Of a stretch of 56,444 nt of DNA, positions 47,796 to 56,406 are shown in pieces. The notes under the pieces are model-generated. The model did not search any database. It saw only the letters and a program-made list of their open reading frames with translations, and was not told the origin of the DNA. The position numbers and the translations under genes were made by a program. This DNA comes from a bacterium (GTDB lineage: Bacteria; Planctomycetota; Planctomycetia; Planctomycetales; Planctomycetaceae). Location: positions 1 to 56,444 of the forward strand of contig WGMU01000095.1 in the NCBI GenBank assembly GCA_016124895.1, given 5' to 3'. How positions within the stretch are numbered: the stretch's first letter is position 1; each line of letters opens with the position of its first letter.

Positions 47796-48101
47796 TCAAT
47801 GCGATTCCTGGGCGGCTGAGCGGGATGCGTGTCCGTTAAAACCGGATTCAAACAACGCGACCAGGGCATCGACAGCGTCGCGGGCACTCGCCCCGGCAGC
47901 TTCCAGAACCAGTTCTGAGCCGTGACCGGCATTGAGCGACATCAGGTCGAAAATGTTCTTGGCATCGACACTGTGAGTTCCCTTGCTGATCCGAACGTCG
48001 CAATCAAACGCAGACGCGCTTTGCGCAATCAGCGAACACGGCACAAGGTGCAGGCCGTTTTCACCGGGTACGGTCACAGACTGTGTGACAGCGTCTGTCA
48101 T
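47796..48101 (-). CDS. ptsH: HPr-like phosphocarrier with altered active site
   Basis: 101 residues. The HPr fold is recognisable: NGLHLVP for the active-site loop (His18), then KNIFDLMSLNAGHGSEL for the second helix region. The conserved GLHARPA is changed: Val20 replaces the Arg that normally steadies the phospho-His. The position equal to regulatory Ser46 is Asn49, so HPr kinase control is unlikely. It lies between ptsN and ptsI. The N-terminus is longer than usual, by about three residues, and the tail is extended by about 12. Confidence 0.9.
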   Translation of the reverse strand: MTDAVTQSVTVPGENGLHLVPCSLIAQSASAFDCDVRISKGTHSVDAKNIFDLMSLNAGHGSELVLEAAGASARDAVDALVALFESGFNGHASRSAAQESH

Positions 48102-48170
48102 TACGACTGGACCATTTCAGAAGGGAGCCACAGGAGCGTGGCATGGTGACGTGGCTGCTGGGCGCGTCCC

Positions 48171-48644
48171 TCAGGATGCGTCTCCATTGTCGGCTTCTTC
48201 GAGCAATTCGACAACCTGTTCGCGCGATGACGACTGTCGCAGGAAGTTGCAGAATGTCTGATCCCGAAGGTGCCGGGAAATGTTTTCCAGCCCGCGAAGA
48301 TGGTCACCCGGACGGTCTGGCGGCGAAATCAGCAGGAACAGAATGAACACGTCTTCGCCGTCAAGGCTTGCAAAGTCGACGCCGTTGCTGGCGATCGCCA
48401 CTGTGGCGACCAACCGGTCGACTGACGGATGTTTCGTGTGCGGAACCGCTACGCCGTTTCCGATACCCGTTGACCCCAGCTCTTCACGTTTCAGAATCGC
48501 CGCAACAATGCTCTCTTCGTCGTCAGCGGGAAACGCACCTGCATCTTTCAGGCTGCCAACCATCGCGCGGACCGCGGCTTCTTTCGAGTCGACCTGCAGG
48601 TCCGCAATGATGGCCTCAGTAACGACGAACTCAGTCAACTTCAT
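48171..48644 (-). CDS. ptsN: PTS EIIA component, nitrogen-type (PtsN)
   Basis: 157 residues from the ATG at 48644, supported by AAGGGG eight bases upstream. The PTS_EIIA type 2 domain fills the chain. The phospho-acceptor His lies in [15 protein letters not shown] (about residue 68), and the later [18 protein letters not shown] is family-typical. In other bacteria EIIA-Ntr senses nitrogen and carbon state and regulates potassium and stress systems by contact. It heads the ptsN-ptsH-ptsI set, 69 bp before ptsH. Confidence 0.93.
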   Translation of the reverse strand: MKLTEFVVTEAIIADLQVDSKEAAVRAMVGSLKDAGAFPADDEESIVAAILKREELGSTGIGNGVAVPHTKHPSVDRLVATVAIASNGVDFASLDGEDVFILFLLISPPDRPGDHLRGLENISRHLRDQTFCNFLRQSSSREQVVELLEEADNGDAS

Positions 48645-48942
48645 CGGATTCCCCTTCGTAAGGCGAACTCTGCGCTGAGCCGAGACTGCTGACAGCACAG
48701 TCCGCGCAGGCAGCGCAGGAAGGAACGGACACTAAGACGACTTCTGCCGAACGTCAACGAATGGCCGTCGCAGAAACAAAGCGATCGAACGACGCCGATC
48801 GGCCTGGATTTAATGCCTTGCCGCTATCTGTCTGCATCGGCTCCAATCTGACGTCACTCGTTCTGCCGTGCGAGTTTTCCGAAGCGACGTCGGTGCCTGC
48901 AGGGATTCTCTCTGACGAGACTGCAAATCGCGTTTTTGCCTC
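48645..48942. other. Gap between nadE and ptsN
   Basis: 298 bp holding the promoter of the pts genes and the 3' end of nadE. I see no clear terminator or gene; the rightward open frame at 48761 overlaps nadE and looks random. Confidence 0.35.
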
Positions 48943-51045
48943 TCAGGATTCCGCATACCGGGCCGCCATCGGCATCCGACGACCAGTGCCAAAGGCCCGG
49001 GCCGACAGCTTAATACCGGGCGGCATCTGACGCCGCTTGAATTCGTTCCGGTCGAGTCGAGTTGCGACCCACCGCACGGTTTCCGGATCGAGCTTCCGGC
49101 TCAGCGAAGCGACGGACTCCTCCCGTTCGATCAACCCAACGAGGATCGCGTCGAGCGTCGGGTAGTCCGGCAGCGTGTCCTGATCGAACTGGTCTGGCGC
49201 CAGTTCGGCACTCGGCGGTTTGCTGATCGAGTTTTCCGGCAGGACCTCGCGGCTCTCGCGCACGTCGTTGATGAACCGCGAGAGGGCGTAAACGTCCCGT
49301 TTGAAGACGTCACTGAGCACCGCGAAGCCACCACACATGTCGCCGTACAGCGTGCAGTAGCCAACCGACAGTTCACTTTTGTTGCCCGTTGCCAGAGCCA
49401 GCCAGTTGTGTCGGTTGCTCCGCGTCATGACGATCGCCCCGCGAATGCGTGCCTGCAGGTTCTGATCCGCGAGCCCGCCGGGCTGGCTGGCAAGATCATC
49501 GCCGACAACCTCGGCCTGCTCGTACGCACGGTGCATTGCGTCGATCGAAATCTGCTCGTAATCAATGCCGAGGTTCTCCGCGAGCACCTGCGCATCATCG
49601 ACGCTGTGCTGACTGGAATGCCGACTGGGCATCGCGAGCCCGTGAACATGCTCCGGCCCAACGGCCTTTGCAGCGATATACGCCGCCAGTGTGCTGTCGA
49701 TCCCGCCACTGAGCCCCAGCACGCAGTCCGTAAACCCGCACTTCCGCACGTAGTCCCGGAGGCCGAGAACCAATGCGTCGAGCATGTCGCCGAGGTCGGA
49801 TGGCGTGGTCCCATCCATGAATATGTACTGAATCGAATCGACTGATTCCGTCTCAAATTTCCCGTAGTGCCGGCTGATTGCCCTCTCGATAGCTTCTGTC
49901 GTCGCAACTTCGCACTTCACCTCTCGATTCAGCATGAAGCGAAGTTTGTCGATCACCTCGAACTTCAGGGGGTCGCCGATCGCGATGACAAGCGACGTGC
50001 CATCAAGACGCAGCGGAACCACACTGTTTTCGCGAGCAACACCCTCGGGGATCAGCCCGATGACTGCGTCCAGAATCTCCGTCGCGTCGAGATCAATAAC
50101 GTCGTAACCAAACTCGGCCACTGAAAGACTCTGGATGTCTGATTCTTCGACGTAGTCGAGCTTTACCAAAGCGTCCTGAGCGCCGATCCCCATTCGTCTG
50201 GCAATTCTGTCGGGAAGCCCATCCGGGATTTCATCCGTGACTTCTGGTGCGTACGGTGATTCGGACGATGGGAATTCGAGATCAACGAACTGCAGTGATG
50301 ACTCAAATCCCGGAAGCTGCGCAGTGACTTGACCATCCGCCGCGACAGCGAAGCTGTTGCCGTCGAACACAAGGTCGTCATTCCCGCCGACCTGATTCAC
50401 GAAGACGAACGGCCGACGGTGAGTCGCAACGTGTCGGGCGACGATCTGCTGTCGGCGGTTGCGCTTGCGGATTTCAAACGGGCTGGCGGACAGGTTGACG
50501 AAGACGTCGGCGCTGTCGCGAGCCAGTGCGGCAATTGGATCGAAGTGGCGAAACGGCTCGTCGTGATACGGTGTGCCAGGTTGTCCCCACCAGGCGTCCT
50601 CGCAGATGTGAATGCCGAGCCGGACACCTCGAAACTGAACTGCTGCCACATCAGCGGCAGGGTAGAAATAGCGCCGCTCATCAAACACGTCGTAGTTCGG
50701 CAGCAGTGCCTTGTGGATCGTCGCCGCGACCTTGCCATCAAAGAGCAGGCTGGCGGCGTTGGCAATCCGTCCCGGCGGAACTCCTCGACCGGACGGATGC
50801 CCGACGAGGACACCGAGCCCGGCCGGCAACTGGCTCGCAAGCTGTTCGAGCGCCGCATCGCAGGCTTCCACGAATCCCTGCCGCAGCAGCAGGTCACGGG
50901 GCGGATAACCGCTCAGAACCAGTTCCGACGCAACGAGCAGGTCAGCCTGCTGCGCGGCCGCCTCGACAGCCGCCGCGCGAACAAGCTCCACGTTGGCCGC
51001 AAGGGCGCCGACAGTCGGGTTAAGCTGAGCCAGAGCGATCTTCAC
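48943..51045 (-). CDS. nadE: Glutamine-dependent NAD+ synthetase with inserted MshEN-like domain
   Basis: 700 residues from the GTG at 51045, which has AGGAG seven bases upstream. Residues 1-270 are the nitrilase-type glutaminase with Glu41, Lys112 ([13 protein letters not shown]) and Cys148 (HICEDAWW). Residues 420-700 are the NAD synthetase with the ATP loop LSGGIDST (445-452), then [12 protein letters not shown] and the C-terminal [16 protein letters not shown]. Between them residues about 275-400 read as a T2SSE_N/MshEN domain: [61 protein letters not shown]. That domain, known from GspE/PilB/MshE ATPases, binds cyclic di-GMP or ATP. NadE of this type is usually about 550 residues, so the extra length equals the insert. 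The frame is unbroken. hisG is transcribed divergently. Confidence 0.93.
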   Translation of the reverse strand: MKIALAQLNPTVGALAANVELVRAAAVEAAAQQADLLVASELVLSGYPPRDLLLRQGFVEACDAALEQLASQLPAGLGVLVGHPSGRGVPPGRIANAASLLFDGKVAATIHKALLPNYDVFDERRYFYPAADVAAVQFRGVRLGIHICEDAWWGQPGTPYHDEPFRHFDPIAALARDSADVFVNLSASPFEIRKRNRRQQIVARHVATHRRPFVFVNQVGGNDDLVFDGNSFAVAADGQVTAQLPGFESSLQFVDLEFPSSESPYAPEVTDEIPDGLPDRIARRMGIGAQDALVKLDYVEESDIQSLSVAEFGYDVIDLDATEILDAVIGLIPEGVARENSVVPLRLDGTSLVIAIGDPLKFEVIDKLRFMLNREVKCEVATTEAIERAISRHYGKFETESVDSIQYIFMDGTTPSDLGDMLDALVLGLRDYVRKCGFTDCVLGLSGGIDSTLAAYIAAKAVGPEHVHGLAMPSRHSSQHSVDDAQVLAENLGIDYEQISIDAMHRAYEQAEVVGDDLASQPGGLADQNLQARIRGAIVMTRSNRHNWLALATGNKSELSVGYCTLYGDMCGGFAVLSDVFKRDVYALSRFINDVRESREVLPENSISKPPSAELAPDQFDQDTLPDYPTLDAILVGLIEREESVASLSRKLDPETVRWVATRLDRNEFKRRQMPPGIKLSARAFGTGRRMPMAARYAES

Positions 51046-51254
51046 GAACGATCTCCTGAGTTCCTGACGAGCGGGTATCAGACACTCCGGACGCACGTCT
51101 TTCCAGAGTCACCGTGACGCAACAGTCGATCTGGATGGCAGTTCCGGCTGGTTGTTCCTCGCGATTTCAAGCCGTACGATGCCGTACTGCCGCGCGATTT
51201 GATGCGGCCAGTCTGCCCCGCCACGACGCCCGAATCTGCGATCCAGAACCAGTC

Positions 51255-52130
51255 ATGCCCAACATACTGAAACTCGGCATCCCTGCCGGAAGCCTGCAGG
51301 AAGCGACTGCAAAGCTTTTTGAGCGAGCAGGTTACACGATCAAGTTCTCGTCGCGGTCTTATTACCCGGAAATCGACGATGACGAAATCGAGTGCCTGCT
51401 GATTCGGGCTCAGGAAATGGCCCGCTACGTTGAGCAGGGCATCCTCGATGCCGGCATCACCGGTTATGACTGGATTCAGGAAACTCAGGCCGACGTGCAT
51501 GAGGTCTGCGAACTGGTCTTCTCGAAGGTCAGCCGCCGCCCTGTCCGCTGGGTCCTCGCCGTTCCGGAAGACTCACCCATCCAGTCGGTCAAGGACCTCG
51601 AAGGCAAGCGCATCGCGACCGAAGCTGTCGGTCTGACGAAGGCACACCTGGCGAAGCACGGTGTTAACGCGACCGTCGAGTTCTCATGGGGGGCGACTGA
51701 GGTCAAGCCACCGCGACTGGCCGACGCGATTGTCGAAGTCACTGAAACCGGCAGTTCGCTGCGGGCCAACAACCTGCGGATCGTTGAAGAGATTCTGCAG
51801 AGCACGACGCGGCTGATCGCGAATCAGACCGCCTGGCAGGACGACTGGAAGCGGTCCAAGCTGGAGAACATCGCCCTGATGCTGCAGTCGTGCCTGCACG
51901 CCGAGGGCAAGGTCGGACTGATGATGAACGTCCGCCGCGCCGATCTCGAATCCGTGCTCGGAGTACTCCCCGCTCTGCAGACGCCGACGATTTCCTCGCT
52001 GTCCGACCCCGAGTGGATCGACGTGAACACGATCATCGATGAGAAGGTTGTCCGCGCGATCGTTCCAGCTCTCAAGCAGGCCGGGGCACGGGGCATCGTC
52101 GAATACCAGATCACCAAGCTGATCGACTGA
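51255..52130 (+). CDS. hisG: ATP phosphoribosyltransferase, long (HisG-L) form
   Basis: 291 residues from the ATG at 51255; the frame is open for 47 more codons upstream without family likeness. It opens [13 protein letters not shown] and carries [20 protein letters not shown] and the PRPP-binding [17 protein letters not shown]. Residues about 215-291 form the ACT-like regulatory domain ([20 protein letters not shown]) that makes the enzyme hexameric and histidine-inhibited. It commits PRPP and ATP to histidine synthesis. It is followed by birA 24 bp downstream and is divergent from nadE. Confidence 0.95.
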   Translation: MPNILKLGIPAGSLQEATAKLFERAGYTIKFSSRSYYPEIDDDEIECLLIRAQEMARYVEQGILDAGITGYDWIQETQADVHEVCELVFSKVSRRPVRWVLAVPEDSPIQSVKDLEGKRIATEAVGLTKAHLAKHGVNATVEFSWGATEVKPPRLADAIVEVTETGSSLRANNLRIVEEILQSTTRLIANQTAWQDDWKRSKLENIALMLQSCLHAEGKVGLMMNVRRADLESVLGVLPALQTPTISSLSDPEWIDVNTIIDEKVVRAIVPALKQAGARGIVEYQITKLID

Positions 52131-52154
52131 TCGGCCACAGCCGCGCGAACGTCG

Positions 52155-52979
52155 ATGAGTATTCAGGCCGACTTTCCGTCGAGATGGTTCGATCTGGAAG
52201 AACTGCTCGCGTCGACGTTCTGCCGCAGCATCCGGTTTCAGCGCGAGTGCCGATCAACGAACGATCTGGCTCTGGCCGAGCAGAAGCAGGAAACAGCGTC
52301 GCAACCCGAACGGCTTCCGCGGCTGCTGACGACGGACGCTCAAACCGCCGGACGCGGGCGAGGCGGTAATCAGTGGTGGGCGGGCGACGGAGCCCTCGCC
52401 TTCTCACTCCGGATTGTGCCCGCTGCGTTTTCCGTCAGCCGCGAACAATGGCCGCTCGTATCGCTGGCGACGGCGCTGGCGGTCGGCGATGTCCTTACGG
52501 TGTTTGCTCCTGAGCGACCCGTCGGCCTGAAGTGGCCGAACGACGTCCAGCTCGGAGGACGTAAGGTTTGTGGGATTCTCGTCGAGCCTCCACCCGGCAA
52601 CGAAGAAGAACTCGTGATCGGCGTCGGTATTAACGTGCTCAACAGTCTGGTTGATGCTCCGGCCGAACTGCGGCTCATCGCGACATCGCTTGCTGACGAA
52701 ACCGCGGCGGACGTCGCGTGCAGCCCCGGCGAAGTTCTGCTCCGCACTCTGCAGTGCCTGGAAACCGAGCTGCACAGGCTGGCATCCGGCAGTCTGGACC
52801 TCTGCGAGCGCTGGGCGCGTTCCTGCGTTCTGACCGGCCACGATGTTTCGCTTGAAGCCGGAGGACGACGCGTCGCGGGCGTCTGCCGCGGCATCGATGT
52901 GTCGGGCGCGATTCTGCTCGAAGCCGGCGGGACACTGCGGCCGTGGTTCGGAGGAGTTGTCCGGCGCGTCGATCAGTAG
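52155..52979 (+). CDS. birA: Biotin-[acetyl-CoA carboxylase] ligase
   Basis: 274 residues. The biotin/ATP-binding loop AGRGRGGNQWWAGDGALAFS is clear near residue 62, followed by VGLKWPNDVQLGGRKVCGIL with the catalytic Lys, and a short C-terminal SH3-like domain (VAGVCRGIDVSGAILLEAGG). There is no N-terminal helix-turn-helix, so it is a group I ligase without repressor function. It lies 24 bp after hisG and is probably co-transcribed. Confidence 0.93.
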   Translation: MSIQADFPSRWFDLEELLASTFCRSIRFQRECRSTNDLALAEQKQETASQPERLPRLLTTDAQTAGRGRGGNQWWAGDGALAFSLRIVPAAFSVSREQWPLVSLATALAVGDVLTVFAPERPVGLKWPNDVQLGGRKVCGILVEPPPGNEEELVIGVGINVLNSLVDAPAELRLIATSLADETAADVACSPGEVLLRTLQCLETELHRLASGSLDLCERWARSCVLTGHDVSLEAGGRRVAGVCRGIDVSGAILLEAGGTLRPWFGGVVRRVDQ

Positions 52980-53026
52980 ACTCCAGAGTTCCGCTCCGAA
53001 ACTGATCAGTCAAATTGAGCGAGCCG

Positions 53027-53142
53027 CCGTGTGTCACAGGCTCCGCCAGTGCTGACTATCTGCCGGGTCGCACAAAGTGATTCAGGGGCAGGCAGGGTCA
53101 GAAGGATACAGACGGAGTGCTGGCAGAGCCTGTGACACGCGG
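53027..53142. repeat. REPIN-like element upstream of infC
   Basis: Arms 53027-53053 and 53116-53142 are 27-bp reverse complements with four mismatches. The left arm includes GTGTCACAGGCTCCGCCAGT. It resembles the inner element at 35.2 kb (shared GTGT, CACT/CACA, GGCT and GCCAGTGC), so the two belong to related families. It occupies most of the 357-bp birA-infC gap. Confidence 0.72.
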
Positions 53143-53323
53143 TGGAGGCGGACAGATCTCACGCCTCCCATCAATGGCTACTACGGGAATTCCTCGGCGA
53201 AACCGGCCGCCAGCGTGGAAGATTTTCACAGACGTGTGCTATGTTTCCGTCCAACTGGTTCTCGCGGAGATGACAGAACTGCCGATAACAATCGGCGACC
53301 GCGGGATTTTTCAACGACTCTCT

Positions 53324-53339
53324 GGAGGACACGACGATC
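53324..53339 (+). promoter_or_regulatory. infC ribosome binding site and non-canonical start
   Basis: GGAGG at 53324-53328, eight bases, then ATC at 53337-53339. This combination is the basis for the extended IF-3 call. Confidence 0.7.
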
Positions 53340-53876
53340 TCAAGAAGACTTGCTCCGCCCGTCAAGCAGCAGTTTGACGGCCCTCGCATGAACGACCGGA
53401 TCCGCATCTCGCCCGTCCGCGTCGTCGACGATGAAGGAAACATGCTCGGCGAGATGGACACCGACAGGGCTCGCGAGCTGGCACGTGAAGCCGGCCTGGA
53501 TCTTGTCGAAGTCAGTCCCGAAGCTCGCCCGCCGGTGTGCCGTATCATGGATTACGGCAAGGTGCAGTACGAAAAGCACAAGAAGCAGAAGACCGGCAGT
53601 AAGCAGCACCAGACACAGCTCAAGCAGATTCGATTGCGCGCGAAGACCGGCGCGCACGATATCGAAGTCAAGATTCGCAAGGCCCGCGAATTCCTGTCCA
53701 AGAAGGACAAAGTCAAAATCAACGTCCTGTTCCGTGGTCGTGAGAACGCGCATCACGATCGCGGTCGCGAGATGCTCGAAGAGATCATCGAGTCACTGAA
53801 GGATGTCGCCTCGGTCGAACAGCCACCACGCATGGAAAGTGGCCGCGCCATGTCGACGATTGTGACCCCGCTGTAA
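53337..53876 (+). CDS. infC: Translation initiation factor IF-3, probable ATC start
   Basis: 179 residues if translation begins at ATC 53337, or 162 from the ATG at 53388. I prefer the ATC because GGAGG (53324-53328) is eight bases upstream of it, while the ATG has no Shine-Dalgarno sequence, and the extra [15 protein letters not shown] is the basic tail expected of IF-3. Rare start codons are a known feature of infC, since IF-3 itself rejects them and so limits its own synthesis. The IF-3 N domain ([19 protein letters not shown]), linker and C domain ([23 protein letters not shown]-like [11 protein letters not shown]) are clear. No rpmI or rplT follows; a terminator does. Confidence 0.9.
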   Translation: MSRRLAPPVKQQFDGPRMNDRIRISPVRVVDDEGNMLGEMDTDRARELAREAGLDLVEVSPEARPPVCRIMDYGKVQYEKHKKQKTGSKQHQTQLKQIRLRAKTGAHDIEVKIRKAREFLSKKDKVKINVLFRGRENAHHDRGREMLEEIIESLKDVASVEQPPRMESGRAMSTIVTPL

Positions 53877-53910
53877 ACAACAGCCCCCCGCGCTGGTTCG
53901 AGAGTGACGA

Positions 53911-53943
53911 GGCTGACCGATGAGCGCGGTCAGCCTTTTTATT
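53911..53943 (+). terminator. Rho-independent terminator of infC
   Basis: GGCTGACC (53911-53918) pairs perfectly with GGTCAGCC (53928-53935), followed by TTTTTATT. It lies 35 bp after the infC stop. Confidence 0.85.
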
Positions 53944-53979
53944 GGCGGACTTTGTTTCCCGGACGGACTTCGGGCGTGC

Positions 53980-53997
53980 GGCAGATGAGAATCTGCC
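53980..53997. repeat. REP-like palindrome
   Basis: GGCAGAT (53980-53986) pairs perfectly with ATCTGCC (53991-53997) over a GAGA loop, in the gap between convergent infC and gcvH. No T-tract follows. Confidence 0.45.
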
Positions 53998-54111
53998 TGC
54001 TAGGGCGTAGCCGTAGATTCCGGCTGCGTTCGTCCGTTTCCGCCAGGCGACGATTATGGCTGGTACAGTCAGAACCACCTGCCGGTCTTCGGTGAGAATC
54101 AGAGACTGCAG

Positions 54112-54498
54112 TCAGTGCTCTTCCGCCTGGCAGACTTCTTCGTACGCCGCGCGCGAAAGAAGCTGGTCGAGGTCATCTGGATTCGCCATGCGGATTTTCA
54201 GCAGCCATCCGCGGCCAAAAGCATCCTCAGAAAGGGCGTCCAGATCGTCAGCGATTGACTCGTTGACTTCGACAATTTCGCCACTGACGGGCGCATAAAG
54301 ATCCGAAACGGCTTTGACGCTCTCAACTTCGCCGCAGTTATCACCAACGGCGACCTGCGTCCCGGCAGACGGCAGGTCGACGTAGACCAGATCGGTCAGG
54401 GCTTTGACCGCGAAGTCTGTAATACCAATCGTCGCGACGTCTCCGTCAGCAGCCACCCATTCGTGCGTCCGCGCATACTTCAGTGTCGTCAGGTCCAT
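54112..54498 (-). CDS. gcvH: Glycine cleavage system H protein
   Basis: 128 residues from the ATG at 54498; the further open frame lacks family likeness. YARTHEWVAADGDVATIGIT opens the lipoyl domain, and the lipoylated lysine lies in GEVESVKAVSDLYAP. It shuttles the methylamine group between the P, T and L proteins. gcvP, gcvT and lpd are not in the window. It follows rpiB by 53 bp on the same strand. Confidence 0.95.
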   Translation of the reverse strand: MDLTTLKYARTHEWVAADGDVATIGITDFAVKALTDLVYVDLPSAGTQVAVGDNCGEVESVKAVSDLYAPVSGEIVEVNESIADDLDALSEDAFGRGWLLKIRMANPDDLDQLLSRAAYEEVCQAEEH

Positions 54499-54551
54499 CG
54501 CGATGCTCCGTGCGTCGGGAGAGCGGGTTTCAGTGGGGTCAGTTGTGCCGG

Positions 54552-55019
54552 CTATTCGCCTTCCGAATTGCAGCACGTCCGGTTCTTCTCGATCTCGGCG
54601 ATCTTGTCGAGTCGCCGGGCATGTCGTCCGCCTTCAAATTCGGTCGACACCCATGTCTGGATAATCCGCTCGATGCCGGCATCGCCGATCAGATCCGCCG
54701 AGAGACACAGGACATTCGCATTGTTGTGCTGACGGCTGAGCTGCGCATCGAGGTCGTCGCGAGCGTGCGCTGCGCGAACTCCGTCAAACTTGTTTGCGGC
54801 AATGCACATCCCGATTCCAGTACCGCAAATCAGGATGCCACGATCGAGCTTCTGGCAGGCAACGTCACCGGCAACTTTTGCGGCGAAGTCCGGGTAGTCG
54901 ACGCTCTCGTCAGTTTCGGGGCCGTAATCGACACCGTCGTGACCAAGTTCACGCACCATTTCGAGGATGCGGGTTTTGGCCTCGACTCCGCGATGATCGC
55001 TGGCGACGGCAATTTTCAT
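54552..55019 (-). CDS. rpiB: Ribose-5-phosphate isomerase B
   Basis: 155 residues from the ATG at 55019; a GTG four codons upstream is an alternative. MKIAVASDHRGVEAK, ILICGTGIGMCIAANKFDGVRAA and HNNANVLCLSADLIG are diagnostic, including the active-site Cys of GTG motif region. It interconverts ribose-5-P and ribulose-5-P. Being next to the YrdC-like/phosphatase fusion mirrors the Bacillus ywlC-ywlE-ywlF(rpiB) order. Confidence 0.95.
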   Translation of the reverse strand: MKIAVASDHRGVEAKTRILEMVRELGHDGVDYGPETDESVDYPDFAAKVAGDVACQKLDRGILICGTGIGMCIAANKFDGVRAAHARDDLDAQLSRQHNNANVLCLSADLIGDAGIERIIQTWVSTEFEGGRHARRLDKIAEIEKNRTCCNSEGE

Positions 55020-55197
55020 CTTCAGATCCACCTGCGGTCCGTCATGACCGCGTCAGAAACAGGACGTACCGAAGACCGGGAACGCCACAAAGCGTCTTAC
55101 AGAATGAAGGGTTTGAGATCACAGAGCGAGCGTCGGAAGCTGTGCGACAGTAAGAATCGTGACGAGTGCGATGGCGGGCGAAAAGTCAGCCGCTGCG

Positions 55198-56289
55198 TCA
55201 GGACAAAGAGAACTGAGACAGAATCTCGTCGAGGTGTTTTTCGATGGACTGGCAGCACCTCTGGTACTCCTCAAAGCCGCTGCCGATGGGATCCGGGACG
55301 TCCGAACCGTCACGGGCCAGAAGTTGCACCAGATGCGCCAGATCGGGTCGCCGCGAGAGGATCGCGTCGCGATGACCGCGCGTCATGGTGTAGACAAAGT
55401 CGGCGTGATTCAGCAACCGTTCAGTCAGCGGCTGACTCTCGTGCGGAGTCAGGTCGACACCGTGCTCACGGGCAAGCTGCACAGACTCGGGGCTTGCTGG
55501 AGATCCGTAGCCAGCAGCCAGGCCAGCCGAAGAAACGTACCAACCTCGTTCCGGCAGATCGTCGAGCGAGCACTGCAGCCGCTGAGTCAGCTTGCCGCGG
55601 AGCAGCGCTTCGGCCAGAGGGCTGCGGCACGTGTTTCCAGTACAGACGAAAATGACAACTTCGGCGGTCATCCGCTGCACAGTTTCCTTTCTGACGACGC
55701 CTTCACGCGTCACCGTCCAGTTCTCGCCTGCCAGCGAAACGAACGTGAGCCCGTCGGGAAAACGGACATCGCCCGCCTGGATCGCCAGTGACACACACGG
55801 AAATGTGCTGGCGATTTCGTCAGCGGATTCGACAACCTGTCGAGGAATCGCTGCAACCAGCGGGGCGGATACCAGCCGGCCGAGTTGCTCAATCAGTTCA
55901 CCTGATGCCACCGACACCTGCATCCCGTGCTGCAGAAGCGTCGTCCGGGTCGATTCCGGCAGAGAGGGCAGCAGTCCGCCCTGGACCGCGGATTCGCCAG
56001 CTCCCAGCACAATCGGACCTGGCCACAGCCGTCGAGCCAGTTTGCAGCCGATCCGGGACAGTTCGGGAACAAAGTCGAACGCTTCGTCTGTCGTTCTCGC
56101 CATCAGAACGAGCGGCGCATTCGATTCATCAAGCTTTTCAACGGCGCTCTGCGACGTTGCCAGGGCGAGCGGCAGATACCCAGCGTCGGTCACAATACCG
56201 ACGACTTCTCCGCCCGCCAGTCGCTGGACGGCCTGGTGGACGGAGTCCTGCAGATCGTCTCCGTTGTCGGGTCGCAGAAGCTCCGCCAT
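55198..56289 (-). CDS. YrdC-like domain fused to LMW phosphatase (YwlE-like)
   Basis: 363 residues. The N-terminal part (about 10-195) resembles YrdC/Sua5 (threonylcarbamoyl-AMP synthase): AGGEVVGIVTDAGYLPLAL, then RRLWPGPIVLG. The usual KR and SxN substrate motifs are weak, so it may be inactive. From about 208 a low-molecular-weight phosphatase domain follows, with P-loop CTGNTCR at 216-222 (C-x5-R) and the general-acid Asp in VPDPIG. Thr220 takes the place held by Ile in tyrosine phosphatases (CLGNICR); the same Thr marks YwlE, a protein-arginine phosphatase. rpiB follows downstream after 178 bp. Confidence 0.88.
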   Translation of the reverse strand: MAELLRPDNGDDLQDSVHQAVQRLAGGEVVGIVTDAGYLPLALATSQSAVEKLDESNAPLVLMARTTDEAFDFVPELSRIGCKLARRLWPGPIVLGAGESAVQGGLLPSLPESTRTTLLQHGMQVSVASGELIEQLGRLVSAPLVAAIPRQVVESADEIASTFPCVSLAIQAGDVRFPDGLTFVSLAGENWTVTREGVVRKETVQRMTAEVVIFVCTGNTCRSPLAEALLRGKLTQRLQCSLDDLPERGWYVSSAGLAAGYGSPASPESVQLAREHGVDLTPHESQPLTERLLNHADFVYTMTRGHRDAILSRRPDLAHLVQLLARDGSDVPDPIGSGFEEYQRCCQSIEKHLDEILSQFSLS

Positions 56290-56341
56290 GAATCGTCTGT
56301 CCTGAGTTCGAGTTTGTCACTTTTGGATTGGTGAGGAGACA

Positions 56342-56406
56342 GATCGACGTCCCTGCGAGAATGAAGGGAGACAGTACTCACCCTTCGCTCGACAAGGACG
56401 TCGATC
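56342..56406. repeat. Nested inverted repeat before the right-edge gene
   Basis: GATCGACGTCC (56342-56352) pairs perfectly with GGACGTCGATC (56396-56406), and inside it GAAGGG (56363-56368) pairs with CCCTTC (56381-56386). The right arm ends exactly before the ATG at 56407 and includes its AAGGA ribosome binding site, so the hairpin could hide the site. Confidence 0.65.
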
